A program made the position numbers and the translations under genes. The notes under the pieces are model-generated. The model ran no database searches, was not told the DNA's origin, and saw only the letters and a program-made list of their open reading frames with translations. From Aptenodytes patagonicus (lineage: Eukaryota; Chordata; Aves; Sphenisciformes; Spheniscidae): DNA of 64,000 bases. The stretch is from positions 9,019,201 to 9,083,200 of the forward strand of contig NC_134982.1 of NCBI RefSeq assembly GCF_965638725.1. The letters run 5' to 3'. Positions 10,961-21,300 of this stretch are shown here, in pieces. How positions within the stretch are numbered: position 1 is the stretch's first letter; each line of letters opens with the position of its first letter.

Positions 10961-12120
10961 TGAGCACACGCAGAGCCTTGTTTTGTTACTGTCGGGATTA
11001 CTGATATTATTATTTGGGGGACAGGGGGGAGTTGTGTCCTTAATCCGAGCCTCCCCGCCCTCCCCACCCCCAGATGCTATGAAAGGAGAGCTGATTTCAT
11101 TTCCACCATACAGTACACTTTGTCTAGAGAGCATTGTTCGGACAAGCAACTCCCGATCCCTGATGACTACAAAATACGATTTATGTTTCCGTCAGAGAGA
11201 GACAGAATATCCTGATGGCTTGAAAGTCGGGCAAGAAAATCTTATCTAATCAATCCCCTTCCAATACACACACACACATACGCACACACACCGCACGCAG
11301 CTAGTATAGCAGATAACGCCCGCACTGATTGTACGTAAAATAAATATCGGCAGCATGAAAATTAACAAGTCATCTCGACATTTTTCGTCTCCCTCCAAAG
11401 AGCTACAATAATACAGTTTGCGCCTTTCCTAGCTTGATGTCATCATCATCAGCATAATTAAAAAAAAAAAAAAAGAGCTTAAAGAGCATGCATTTTTTTT
11501 TAGATGCAACAAGAACAGATATAGAAGAGAGCTTGTAACACCACAACCACAACAACAGCAAAAGCAACCCCTGAGCCCGAGAATTCGTCCGTATCTGAAC
11601 TGCTTTTATTATCAATTGCGAAATCATAATAAGAGTAAATAATAAATAAGAGACATCATCATAATAGGAAGAAGTCAGAACACCTTGGGTTTGTTTTTTT
11701 TTTCCCCCTCTCAAATAAAAAGGCAGATTTCCCGATGATCACTGAAATTATAACGACAGCGATTGATCGGAGGGCTTGCAAAGGAAAAGGAAAAAAAAAA
11801 AAATCATCATCATTGGTCCTAAAAACGCAACCGTTCCCCTTTGCTCACTTGGCACAATAGAAATTGACTGTCTCTCAAAGAGCCATGCGCCTAGTGCTAT
11901 TTATAGCCAGGGGCTGTGTTGGAAGATACCATTAAGCTTCTCCCGGGCAGACAGACAGGGGGGTGGTTGGATGGGAGGAGGGGGTTTAGCCAGAGTGGAG
12001 GCAAAAGCAATCCCCCACCCCCAGCCTCCCTTCCCCGCACACACACACATCCACACACTCACACCCCACCCCCTAGTCTGGCTGGGAATTTGAACCGATC
12101 CAGCCTGTTTAAACGGAAAG
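10961..12120 (+). promoter_or_regulatory. CELF4: Proximal upstream region of CELF4
   Basis: Repeat-free blocks at about 11060-11250 and 11300-11450 alternate with simple repeats: (CA)n at 11266-11297 and 12038-12065, A-runs at 11460-11474 and 11791-11803, and a T-run at 11694-11703. The transcription start cannot be placed from sequence alone but probably falls between here and the coding exon. No other gene is seen. Confidence 0.45.
11898..11906 (+). promoter_or_regulatory. TATA-like element
   Basis: TATTTATAG lies about 430 bp upstream of the CELF4 start codon, a distance compatible with a 5' leader of roughly 400 bases. TATA-like words are common in AT-rich DNA, so this is only a candidate. 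Confidence 0.25.
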
Positions 12121-12331
12121 GACACAGATCTTCAATGTAAAAAAAAAATCAGATCAGACCCAGAGAGAGAGAGAGACGGAGAGGGAGGAGTGTGTGTGTG
12201 TGTGAGTGTGTGTGTGTGTGTGTGAAAGAGGGAGAGGGAGAGAGAGCGCGAGAGAGAGGGAGAGAGAGAGAGGGAGAGAGGGAGGGAGAGAGAAAAGAAG
12301 AGGGGGAAAAAAAGGAAAGAAGATTTTCTCT
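12121..12331 (+). promoter_or_regulatory. CELF4: CELF4 5' leader (inferred) with GA and TG microsatellites
   Basis: This stretch directly precedes the start codon. It holds a GA tract (12162-12187), a (TG)n tract with one A interruption (12191-12224), and a long, almost pure purine GA/GGA tract (12225-12320). An in-frame TGA at 12203-12205 rules out an AUG-initiated N-terminal extension from further upstream in this exon. The frame between that stop and the start codon is open but begins only with GTG. Confidence 0.55.
12135..12140 (+). promoter_or_regulatory. Minimal upstream start-stop (ATGTAA)
   Basis: ATG is followed directly by TAA about 190 bases before the main start codon. If it is in the mature leader it would be a start-stop element, which can stall ribosomes and lower downstream initiation. 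Its inclusion in the transcript depends on the unknown transcription start. Confidence 0.35.
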
Positions 12332-12611
12332 ATGTATATAAAGATGGCCACGTTAGCAAACGGACAACCAGACAATACCAGCCTGAGTAGCAATCACAGC
12401 AACCCCAGCACCAACGGGCATATGAACGGATTAAACCATAGTCCCGGAAACCCATCCACCATCCCAATGAAGGACCACGATGCCATTAAGCTCTTTATTG
12501 GGCAGATCCCCCGTAACCTGGACGAGAAAGACCTCAAACCGCTCTTCGAGGAGTTCGGGAAGATCTATGAACTGACGGTGCTGAAGGACAGGTTCACTGG
12601 CATGCACAAAG
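12332..12611 (+). CDS. CELF4: CELF4 first coding exon (N-terminus and start of RRM1), partial gene
   Basis: This exon encodes 93 codons plus one base of an RNA-binding protein of the CELF/Bruno-like family. The family controls alternative splicing, stability and translation of neuronal mRNAs by binding UG-rich RNA; vertebrate CELF4 is about 486 residues with three RRMs. The N-terminus [12 protein letters not shown], the [18 protein letters not shown] segment and KDRFTGMHK are diagnostic of CELF4 rather than CELF3, CELF5 or CELF6. Residues 1-46 form a flexible N/S/P/G-rich leader. RRM1 starts near residue 47, with RNP2 at LFIGQI (residues 54-59). RNP1 begins with the terminal K93 and is completed by the next exon. 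ATG 12332 has a weak start context (T at -3, T at +4). The in-frame ATG at 12344 has a strong one (A at -3, G at +4), so a protein four residues shorter is likely also made. The exon ends in phase 1 at AAAG|GTGAGT. The remaining exons lie beyond the window. Confidence 0.93.
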
Positions 12612-12617
12612 GTGAGT
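12609..12617 (+). other. CELF4: Exon 1 splice donor
   Basis: AAG|GTGAGT has every consensus donor base and fully complements the U1 snRNA 5' end. The intron starts at 12612 and the exon ends in phase 1, which fits a glycine codon split as G|GN in the RNP1 motif. Confidence 0.9.
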
Positions 12618-12974
12618 TACCTCCTGAACTTTCCCGGGAGAGATCGGGAGAGGAAGGCAGGCTCCCGCTCCCTCTCTGGGTCTCTCTTTCTCTCTTTCCT
12701 TTCGATTTCATTTCATTTTATTTCATTTTCGGTTGGCCCGGAGGCGGAGGCGGCAGGCTGGGGGGGCAGGGAAAGAAATAATAGACCCTCTTGGAAAGAG
12801 AAGAGAGAGAGGCAGGGAAGGGGGTCAGCTCTGTTTGGTTTATTTAGCAGCATTTTTATTTCTTTCCCCCCTTCCTTTTTTTTTGGGGGGGGGGGAGGGG
12901 GGGGTGTTAGATGCAGCCACTTGCGAAAGCCGGGGCGCCCAGGCGGGCGCCGGAGCGGGCGGCTGGGCTGGCAG
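12618..12974 (+). other. Intron start: T-rich and G-rich DNA
   Basis: Pyrimidine-rich and TTTCATTT-type DNA at 12680-12730 is followed by G-rich stretches, including an 11+8-base interrupted G-run at 12885-12904. Open frames running through it merely extend the coding exon or are compositional. Confidence 0.6.
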
Positions 12975-13003
12975 GGAGCTGTCCGCACGCCGGTGGTGCT
13001 GAA
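12975..13003 (-). promoter_or_regulatory. Candidate expanded-spacing RE1 (REST/NRSF) element
   Basis: On the minus strand, TTCAGCACC (13003-12995) is followed after 10 bases by GGACAGCTCC (12984-12975). These match the two half-sites of the RE1 silencer bound by REST. The gap is 10 bases instead of the canonical 2. Published REST-binding maps describe a non-canonical class with half-sites moved apart by several bases, and this spacing falls at the upper end of that class. CELF4 is a neuronal gene and the element lies about 0.37 kb past its first coding exon, where repression in non-neuronal cells would be plausible. Matched by eye; no binding evidence. Confidence 0.55.
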
Positions 13004-13248
13004 AGGAGGAAGAGGATTTCTTTATTTATCTTTGGGAGCCGCACGTATTCCACCCAGGGGTGTGTGTGTCCGTGTGTCTGTCCGTGTGCTTGCGCCGAGC
13101 TGGGAAGCCCCTATTTTACAACTGTTGTGTATCTGGCACCGGCGCCTTTTCTTTTTTTTTTTTTTTTTTAATTTTTATTTTTACTGCCGTTACAATTATT
13201 ATTTGTAGTCCTCTCCAAAGCCAGAGGCGGAGAAGAGTGAGTTGCCCC

Positions 13249-13266
13249 GGGGGGGGGGGGGGGGGG
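13249..13266 (+). repeat. Poly-G tract, 18 bases
   Basis: An uninterrupted G-run on the non-template strand of the transcribed intron, about 640 bp past the exon. Such tracts can form G-quadruplexes or R-loops and are prone to length error in assemblies. Confidence 0.9.
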
Positions 13267-13348
13267 AAGGTATTTCATTTTGGTTTTGTTCAGCGTGGCA
13301 ACAGGGATATAAACAACAATAAAAAAGCCTACCTCAAGCGGGGCGGGG

Positions 13349-13400
13349 GTGTGTGTGTGTACAAAATCACGACGTGTGTGTGTATGTGTGTGTGTGTGTT
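13349..13400 (+). repeat. (GT)n microsatellite pair
   Basis: Two GT runs are separated by a short unique spacer (ACAAAATCACGAC). In the nascent transcript they are UG repeats, the kind of sequence CELF proteins bind. Confidence 0.85.
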
Positions 13401-13814
13401 GGAGAGGGCAAGCCAGGAGGGATGGGTAGCAGTTTAGTTCCAGAGGGGAGAAGTCTCTGAGCAGGCATATTCCAAGCACTACTTCAATGTGCCCAAAGTC
13501 CATCCTGGGAACTTTTTAGGTTTTCTTTAAAGGCAGTGGAGACGTACTCCCCATGCGATGCCTCGCTTGCTCCATCTCTGCCCGCTCCTTTCCCTGCTTA
13601 GCTTAGGCTCTCCGGAGGTGCATTTCAGATTAGATGATGCTACATTTTGGGGGTGGGGGAGGGTGTGTGTAGTGGGGGAGAGATGTTTGTATCCTCGGGT
13701 AGGAAAGTAGGACTCACAGGGAGGAAGTTGAAGATAATTTGCATGGTAGCCCCGCTTAGGAGCAGGAGAGACCCAGGAGCAAAGCGAGCCACTTTATTAA
13801 CTCAGGTTCTGTAT

Positions 13815-13878
13815 ATGTGTGTGTGTGTGTGTGTGTTTATTTCATTAGATATGTAGTTATTAAAAAAAAAAAAAAAAA
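13815..13878 (+). repeat. (GT)n then poly-A
   Basis: A GT run of about 23 bases (13815-13837) is followed after a short unique stretch by a 17-base A-run (13862-13878). Confidence 0.85.
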
Positions 13879-14864
13879 GAAAAGAAAAAGATCAGATCAG
13901 AAGCGATTGGGGTGTGACTCCAGATTTAGTGCAGGAGGAGAAAGGGTTTTGCAGGGGGCCACGGGGGGAGTGGAAGTTGCATCTGTTACAGGAGAGGTTC
14001 AGTAGCAGTGTCTACTCCAGCTTGGTGGACTCCTGGCAGAGAGAGTCACTGGTAATGGCATTACTGGCTTCCCAGCTTTCCAGATGCCTTGGCGAGTTGT
14101 AAATCTTGAACTTAACGGCATGTTTAGCAGGCATCTCTTCCCCCTTCCTACTCACTCCCCTCCTCCCTTCCACCCTCAGGAAATGCGAATGAAAATATAC
14201 CCTGACAGTGCAAAGTACCAGTTTCTCACAGGCTAGAGAAAACGTTCAGGGCTTGGGGACTGGGGACTCAGTCCAAGTTACAGGATATTTCTTCCTTCCT
14301 TTCTTGCCGGTCGCTCCAAACACCCTTCTCATTTTTACAATGATCAGTGTAGCCCTCTTGAACCTTGCTTTCTTTTCAGACTACCTTCCTAGAAGCCACA
14401 TCAAGGTCTGATGGGCATGACGTCTGTACTATAATAATTATTAATAATAACAATATAATAGTAAGAAGCACAGGGAAAGAAAGGTCCTGGGAGGTTTTGT
14501 CTGACAGATGAGGCATAGTGAGAGTAGCCACTGGGCTTGTGTGTGCCTGCATATGTTTGCAAAAATTGTCTAAGGTTTCTGTAAAATAAAAATAACAACA
14601 GTAAAAGCTACACTGAAGAGAATCACTCAACATAGTGTAGAAGAAATCTTTAAGCTAACACCTCGATAAAGGATTTTTGTGGTGGAGGGGCATTACTTTG
14701 ATTTGTTGATAAGATTTTATTCTTTTGTTATGTTCTATCTTAAACCTGTAATTAATCAGCCTATGCGCTAACTTTAATTTCTATTTCATAGATGTGAATT
14801 CTTCCTCTTTCAGTTCAGTTTTGCTCTTACTGTATGCCTGTATTCACAGAGGCAAACTCAGGAA

Positions 14865-14900
14865 GGGGGGGGGGGGGGGGGGGAGGGAGAGAGAGAGAGG
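14865..14900 (+). repeat. Poly-G (19) followed by GA repeat
   Basis: The longest G homopolymer of the window (14865-14883) runs directly into a GGGAGAGAGA purine tract. Confidence 0.9.
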
Positions 14901-15129
14901 GATCATTTATCTTGCTTGGATGTGTTTAACACATATTCCTGAATTAAGCAAGATACTAACTTCATTTCCCTTCATTTCATTTCTGTTCTAAAGCTACAAC
15001 CTAGGAAAAAAGCCAGGTGGGAAATCTTGTCACCTCATCAAGCCAAATTGCATGAGTTCATCTTGAAAGAACAGTCATTTTTAACCTCCTAGAAGTTTTG
15101 GACTTTGGAAGGAAAAATGATAATGATGA

Positions 15130-15300
15130 TTGTTATTTTGCACACTAGGGTTTGAGTGAAGCTTCAATAGACACCGAGTTGCCAGCGTTTCAGAGATCGG
15201 TTTTATTTAGTACATCCGAGAAGAGTTTGAACTCCTTTCTAGCGATGCCGCTGATTTATTAGCTAATCCTGATAAAAATGTGCCTCTGGCTACCTGGAAA
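15130..15300. promoter_or_regulatory. Candidate conserved non-coding block
   Basis: Repeat-free, moderately AT-rich DNA with homeodomain-type words (TTATTAGCTAATCC near 15256-15269). Conservation is guessed from texture alone; an alignment would decide. Confidence 0.3.
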
Positions 15301-18300
15301 AAAATTACTTTCTTGCCAGTAGTGATTAATTACTATTAAGTCAAAAAGCATGATGGGGCTTTGAAGGATGAGGATTGTGTTTGGCTTTTTTTTATTATTT
15401 TATTTCATTTTATTTCATCTTTAATCTTTTTTTTTTTCCTCTTCCTTTCTCTAAATGCAGTCATGTGAAGCATAGTATTCACTCTCATCTCCTTATTTTA
15501 GCTTTGTTTTGCAGGCATAGGTGAAGAATTGCATAAAGATAGTTCAACTTGGCTCTCAGGGGTAGGATAGCAATATGAAACCCCAAGATGCTTTCCATAA
15601 GTGATGCATAATGCTTATACATTAATTGATCCATCACTCTCAGTTGATTTCTTTCCTAATCCAGGCGATGAGGCTGTGGCAGTGGTATACCCTGAAGGGT
15701 TAATAGTGGGCTGTAGTTTATTTAAGTGTATGGAGAGCAAACCTTGGGTGTGGAGGGGGAGAAGGTGGGTTTGTGTTGGGAGGAGGGAAGAGACAGGAAT
15801 TAGCTTAAAGCAAAACCGTAGCAACCAGAGTAATTTCAGGTGTAATTCCATTGAAATGAGAGCACAGGATGTGTATTCTTGAAAATATTATTAAGAGATC
15901 CTATTGTGGTGCTCCTGTACAGCAGGAGGAAATCGAAAATTAAGAACATGAAGATAAAGTACATGACTATGCCTCCCTCCCCAAAAAAACTATCACAAAA
16001 GGAGTGTGAAGTCCCAGGTTCTCTCACCAGGCCAGATACCAGGGAAGAGGCAGGGGAGCACGATTCTCTTGCAGACACGCAAAGAGAGAAAAGGGTACGG
16101 GGGGAAGCAGCGTGTGAGGGAAGGTGGGAAAGGCTTGCCAGATCCCCGAAAACAAGCTTTCATGGCATGAGTGTAGCTGCTGCATATTTCCCCTGTCCTT
16201 GCTTCTCTCCACACGGGGCAGGAACAGGCTCCTGCTGTGGTACTTTGCTCTAGGGTTGAGAAGAGGCTGTGTGCTGAGATCCGCGGGTAGAAATCTACCG
16301 GGGCTGAACTGACCCACCCACGCGCTCACACATACACACACACATATACACACGCACGGAGTTAACTAATCACACTTGAACAATTTAACAAGCCATTCAT
16401 TCATAACTTCCCCCCTTCTTATCCAGCAGTGGAGTATGCTTAAAGGCTGAGTTACTGGGAGACATAAAGGTTAGTGCTCTCAGGACAGCCATATTATAAT
16501 GCATTATCTTTGAAGTCATTTAAGGCCAATTTAAGTGGTATTTAGTATAATATTTATGAATTAATGTAATCTAAATATAGGACTGTCCCCATAGGTTTAA
16601 ACAGCCTTTTCTATCGAAGCTTGCTTGTACCCAAGGCCTGGAATGTGTTTTAATTTAAAACACGCAGGTCTCCATAATATTCTATTTAGGAAGTCAGAAG
16701 AAATCAGCATTCCACACTTAACTGAGATTTACTGAAACACACGCGGGTGAGTGCACTTAAAGAGTGGAGAGAGTGTGCAGTGGGAAAGCAAGAGTCTTCC
16801 ATAGACCCGAGAGCTACAACATTCTTTCAACCCTTTTTTTTTTGGGGGGGGAAACACAAAAACCCCAAAACCTCCTTGAAATCCACCATTGCAGTCCCGT
16901 GGTTAGGATGTTGTTCCTACCTGACCCGAACCTCACTCGATAAGCATTCAATGCAGCTAGAAAAATGCAGTATGAAAAGAATAGTTTAGTTCTTTTGCTG
17001 CTTTACCTTCTCAAAAGTATAAATAATTTTGAAATTTAAGACACCTTGGGGGTAGGTAAACAAGGCTTCCATTCATTATATTCTGTTCAGTTTGATTACA
17101 AAGATAGATGATAGAAAAATTAAAACCTTGTTAAGTCTAAGGATGTTTATGAAGGTTTTGGATATCTCAGGAATTCAAAGGTGCAATGAAAATGAGCATT
17201 CAGTTAAGATGATATATTTGTGTATATGTATAAATGTATAGATTTGTGTGTGTGTATACATACAGAAAAAAGAGATGTATACACATTCATGCATATAGCC
17301 TTTGGGAAATGGAAATTTAGTTGAAAAGAAGCACAACGCAATACAGGTGCTGAATAAACTCCTCCATAATTGAAACATAAGGCTTGCCTGGCTGAAAGCA
17401 ACACATACAGCATTTAGTATGGTAGTAAACCAAACAAGTTTTAGGGAGGTAAATGCACAAATAAACTGGAATAAAACAGAGGAGGCTTTATGCCTTAGGT
17501 CTAAAGAACAACCCCTTAAAACAATCAAAATGCAATTGGATAGCTTGATGGAAGAGAGAAGAAAAAAGCAACCCCCTGTACATTATAATCTCCTGTACAG
17601 ATGAGCGTGTATGTGTTTTGATAATGTCAAACAGATAGCCCAGATTGCTTCATAAATTAGAAGGCTATATGTTAACTCTTTTTGCAGGGGTCTGGACATG
17701 GATTCTGGTTTCTAAAAGCAGCTGCAGCCAGTTATGATGCTGTTGTTACGGTTGTGTCAGCATTTCCAATACAAACTCCAATTTTCTGGAATCTCTCGCT
17801 TGGCTGTTAAGTTTTGCACTGAAAGCTGTTCTTCAGCTAGCCCCACTACCATATCAACTAATCAACCTTACAAGAAAGGATTTGTTTTAAAGTTACATAA
17901 TGTGGAGGAAAGAAAGAAATTAAAGTTTGTGTTTCTAGAGCTTTTGTTTCTTCTCTTACCTTTCTCCAGGTTAGACTTATATCTCCTACACATTTATGGA
18001 TTATGATTGCTTTTGTCCCTCAATATCTACATATACTGGTGCCTTTGGGCATTTTAGGGAAGGAAAAAAGGTACTTCTTTTTTTCTTTAAAAAAATAAAT
18101 AGCGACAACAACGAAATTTCATAGTATTTACTCGGCCAAACCAAGGTTTTAATTAAAGGGTGAATCAGGAACTTACTAATTTTTGAAGTATGACAACAGA
18201 AACAGGGGACAGTTAGTTTTTGTTTTATTTACTTTTTTTCCTGTATTCAGTCAGAAGAGATCGGGAACGTCAGCACTGAAGTAGGGGGAAAAATTGAGGA

Positions 18301-18327
18301 TCCTTGTCACCTTGGATGAAAAGCGTG
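15301..18327. other. Intron 1, mostly unique DNA
   Basis: Contains a T-rich stretch (15388-15440), (CA)n at 16327-16356, adjoining T- and G-runs (16834-16851) and TG/TA-rich DNA at 17209-17270. Open frames of up to 124 codons are unrecognised and overlap others on the opposite strand. No exon is seen. Confidence 0.55.
16480..16690. promoter_or_regulatory. Candidate conserved non-coding block
   Basis: AT-rich, repeat-free DNA with several TAAT-, TTTATG- and ATTTA-type words in sequence (16495-16580), resembling deeply conserved intronic elements near neural genes. This is inference from appearance. Confidence 0.28.
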
Positions 18328-18372
18328 GTTCATCTGGTCCTGTATCCTGCATCGGCCAGTGGCCAATGCCAC
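18328..18372 (-). mobile_element. CR1 LINE 3'-end remnant
   Basis: The words CATCTGGTCCTGTATCCTGC and GGCCAGTGGCCAATGCC match the antisense of the 3' end of sauropsid CR1 elements, where they occur in the same order and spacing. The copy is short and diverged. Confidence 0.55.
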
Positions 18373-21300
18373 AGACAGGGCTTTCTTTAGCAGAGGATTC
18401 AAATTGCATAGTATAATAAAAGCCAGGCAGCTGATGGAATAGTCTTTTGAAGGAAGTTGTCAGAGAGTATCTGGAAATTTTGCCCGGGTAAAGAGTGAGT
18501 GAGATTGTGGAAAGTGTCTTGTGCTCAACTGGAAAGCGGATTGTATCTGTCAAGGAGGGCGGGCAGAGGACTCCCTATGCACGGTGGTCAAGAGCAAGGG
18601 GCAGAAGGGGCTGGATGATCGAGGAGGACCTCCTCTAGCCTTAAGAGCTGGAAATACGCAGCCACATTTTTCAGCAAGACATCAGGGTGTTTTTTATCAT
18701 GCATACCCTGTGCGCATGCATACCAGCCGCACTGACCCGACAGACCATAACGACACTAAAGGAGCTGTTACCGTCCCTCCCGTCAATCAAGTGTGAACTG
18801 AGGCGGGTTTATGCGACAGGCAGTAATGGTTCCAAGGGAGAAAAAGTAGGGGAGATGATCTAGGCTGTTGGGCTGCTTACCTGCATTTAAAATGGAGAAA
18901 AAGCATCAGATGCCCAAAGATTCACATAGGTGTTGGCTGTAGCCTTACAATAATATTCCATAATAGCAGGAGGCTGCAGAGCTCAACATGACCTGTCCAT
19001 CAAGTGCTGTCTGGTTTCTGTCCTGTAAGAGTTTGCACTAAACAAGTGAGGTGTTAAGTGAGCTGAGTTGAATCCCGGCCTTAACAAATAGGTTAGTGTT
19101 TCATTAATCCCAGCATCATCTTTACTGAGGGAGTGAAGGCCTGCTGCCTGCTTGCTGGGCAGAAGTCAGTGAGATTTTTGCCATTACTTCAGTGGGTTCA
19201 TGTTTGGAAATCCTGGTGCAGGCTAGCACTTACTCAGTGTTTCACATTCCCTTTAAAATTCCAGATCGTGGATTTACATAGCAAACCACAACACTTGCAG
19301 TTAACGCTACCGGCTTCTATGCTTGCTGGCTTGTCCCTTAACTTAGCTTTCCTTCTGTAAGTGAAACTAAAACTAAAATAAAGCTGAGGAACTGACAAAA
19401 GCCTGACCCCTGCCACATTTCTCACTCACTTAACTGCTCCACCGATGCCCGTATGACTGTTGCCGGGGTTTGTCATGGCGGACTGACCCTTATGTATTAA
19501 AATCTGCAGCAGAAAAAGGGAAAAATAATAACCATGGTGAGTTAAAGTTATGGCTTTTCTTCCACTGTCGCTTCACTGACTGAGCTGGGGTATATATTAT
19601 AGGGGCCTCTCTCTTTCCATAACTCCTCGAGATGCATCGTTGCATTTTGGGGATCGCAGGATCTATTGAATCACTGTCTGCACTGCATTGCTTGGTGTGG
19701 GTTGGAGTCAGGATGTCACCACAGATATTGCATTTGTTTGCTTTTGTCACAGTGAGCCACAGCCTGAATGCACACACAGGTGAATGCAGCTTTTAATGTG
19801 CATTCATTATATCCAACTGACATCCCCTTGAAGGAAGAGAGGGCTTATTATTGTCGCTTCTTAAAATAAAGATGGATGAGAGCTCTAAACCTCTCAAATA
19901 AAGTGCCTGACCATACGTAGTAGCTAAAAATAAATCATATACAGCCATCTATTCCATGTAAATGAATGGCAAGACATATAGATATAGACATTGTGTTAAG
20001 TTTGTCAAGCAGAAGCAGCCAAAAATATCGATCAAGGCAAGGGGGAAAAATTGATAATGAACTGGACTCCAAGAAGACTTTAATTGACAGTGACTTCTGT
20101 GAACCAGCTTTGGACAGTATATATAAACTGACCACGATGTAACTTTATCGCAATGCACTCTCCTTTAATTAATTGTCACCTTTGTTAAGACTGGCTACAG
20201 ATCAAAGGTTTAAAGATACTTAACAGGTTCTTAGTAACAAACCCTTCAGATGCATTAGAAATAGCCGACAGCTCAGCCAATGAGGCATGCAGATTTCGAT
20301 CTACCTCACACTTATCTGTTTATTTCTCCCTCCTTTGTTGAACATGGACAATCATTGTTTAACATTAACTATTTCATAGATGGCTTTGTTGGCAATGTTG
20401 ATGCCTCCAGGGATATATAGTTACCAGTGAAGGAGGCCTTCACTATTAGGTCTGCCAAAGTATTTTGCCACCAGAAAGTTGCTGACGGTTTGATAGACTA
20501 AGGTGCAGTGCAGACACAGTTTGTAACACATGCTATTCTTTCCCCTTTATGTTGTTGAGGTCTGTAACTTCCTTACTTAAATCTGGGAAACATAAAAAGA
20601 CATCGTTTGCATGAAAGGTGCAGCTGAGAATTAACTTTTATGTGAAAAGTGCATATGCAGAGAGATACAAGTGTGCTTGCCACGTCTGTATATCACACAC
20701 ACGTGCAACCATTTATTATATGTGCATATTAATGAAAACATGCATTCAGTACAGACAGGCTGATACACGTCTCTAAATAATTCCTTTCTAAAAGACAGTA
20801 GAGAGATCATACTCTTGCATGAAAGTGGCAGGTGACTTAACAGGTTATTCCCGGAATTATATTCAGAGTTTAATATGATAAATAGCTGTTTGTTCATTAT
20901 ACTAATTTAATGATACAGTCACACTTAATTAATCCATGTCTGGTTTATTTGTACATTGTGTCTGAGTCTCCAAAATATTTTAGAGGCAACCCGGCTGACT
21001 TCCCGCTGCGCTGGGGCAGATAACTCTGGACACGAAGCTTCTTCAAACGGAATAAAAATGGAGCTTTGCAGACAGAGTTGGTCTGATGAGATCTGACTGC
21101 ATATTTGGCCTGTTTCTAATTCAAATGCCTGTGTATATAATACACAGAGACTGTGTATGCACGCATGTATCGAAAGGGCAGACTTACATTTGCACATAGT
21201 TCCTCTCCTTTTCAGTCCCTAAGGATAGATTCGCATCACATAATATGCATCACTCACTGCAAACGCACACAAATATCTTTGTCGGATTCGGTAGCTTCTT

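Larger units (their letters stand above)
13004..15129 (+). other. Proximal intron 1 rich in GT and homopolymer tracts
   Basis: GT-rich stretches lie at about 13060-13090, 13349-13360, 13374-13400 and 13815-13837. A T-run lies at 13152-13169, an A-run at 13862-13878 and an AAT/TTA-rich stretch at about 14425-14460. G-runs are listed separately. No coding exon or gene is seen. Confidence 0.6.

Noticed and set aside
10496..11249. Long open frames on both strands (247 and 217 codons) through the CpG-rich DNA
   Set aside because: GC-rich DNA is poor in stop codons. The frames overlap antisense to each other, run through poly-G tracts and resemble no protein family.
12206..12331. N-terminal extension of CELF4 (repetitive C/V and R/E/G peptide)
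   Set aside because: The frame opens only with GTG after an in-frame TGA at 12203-12205. It encodes microsatellite sequence, and the family protein starts at MYIKM.
12612..12781. Continuation of the CELF4 reading frame past the exon
   Set aside because: A perfect splice donor ends the exon at 12611, and the downstream peptide does not continue RRM1 (CAFLTYC expected).
18711..18720. NRF1-like word TGCGCATGCA
   Set aside because: One half of the palindrome is broken, and the surrounding DNA is not CpG-rich.
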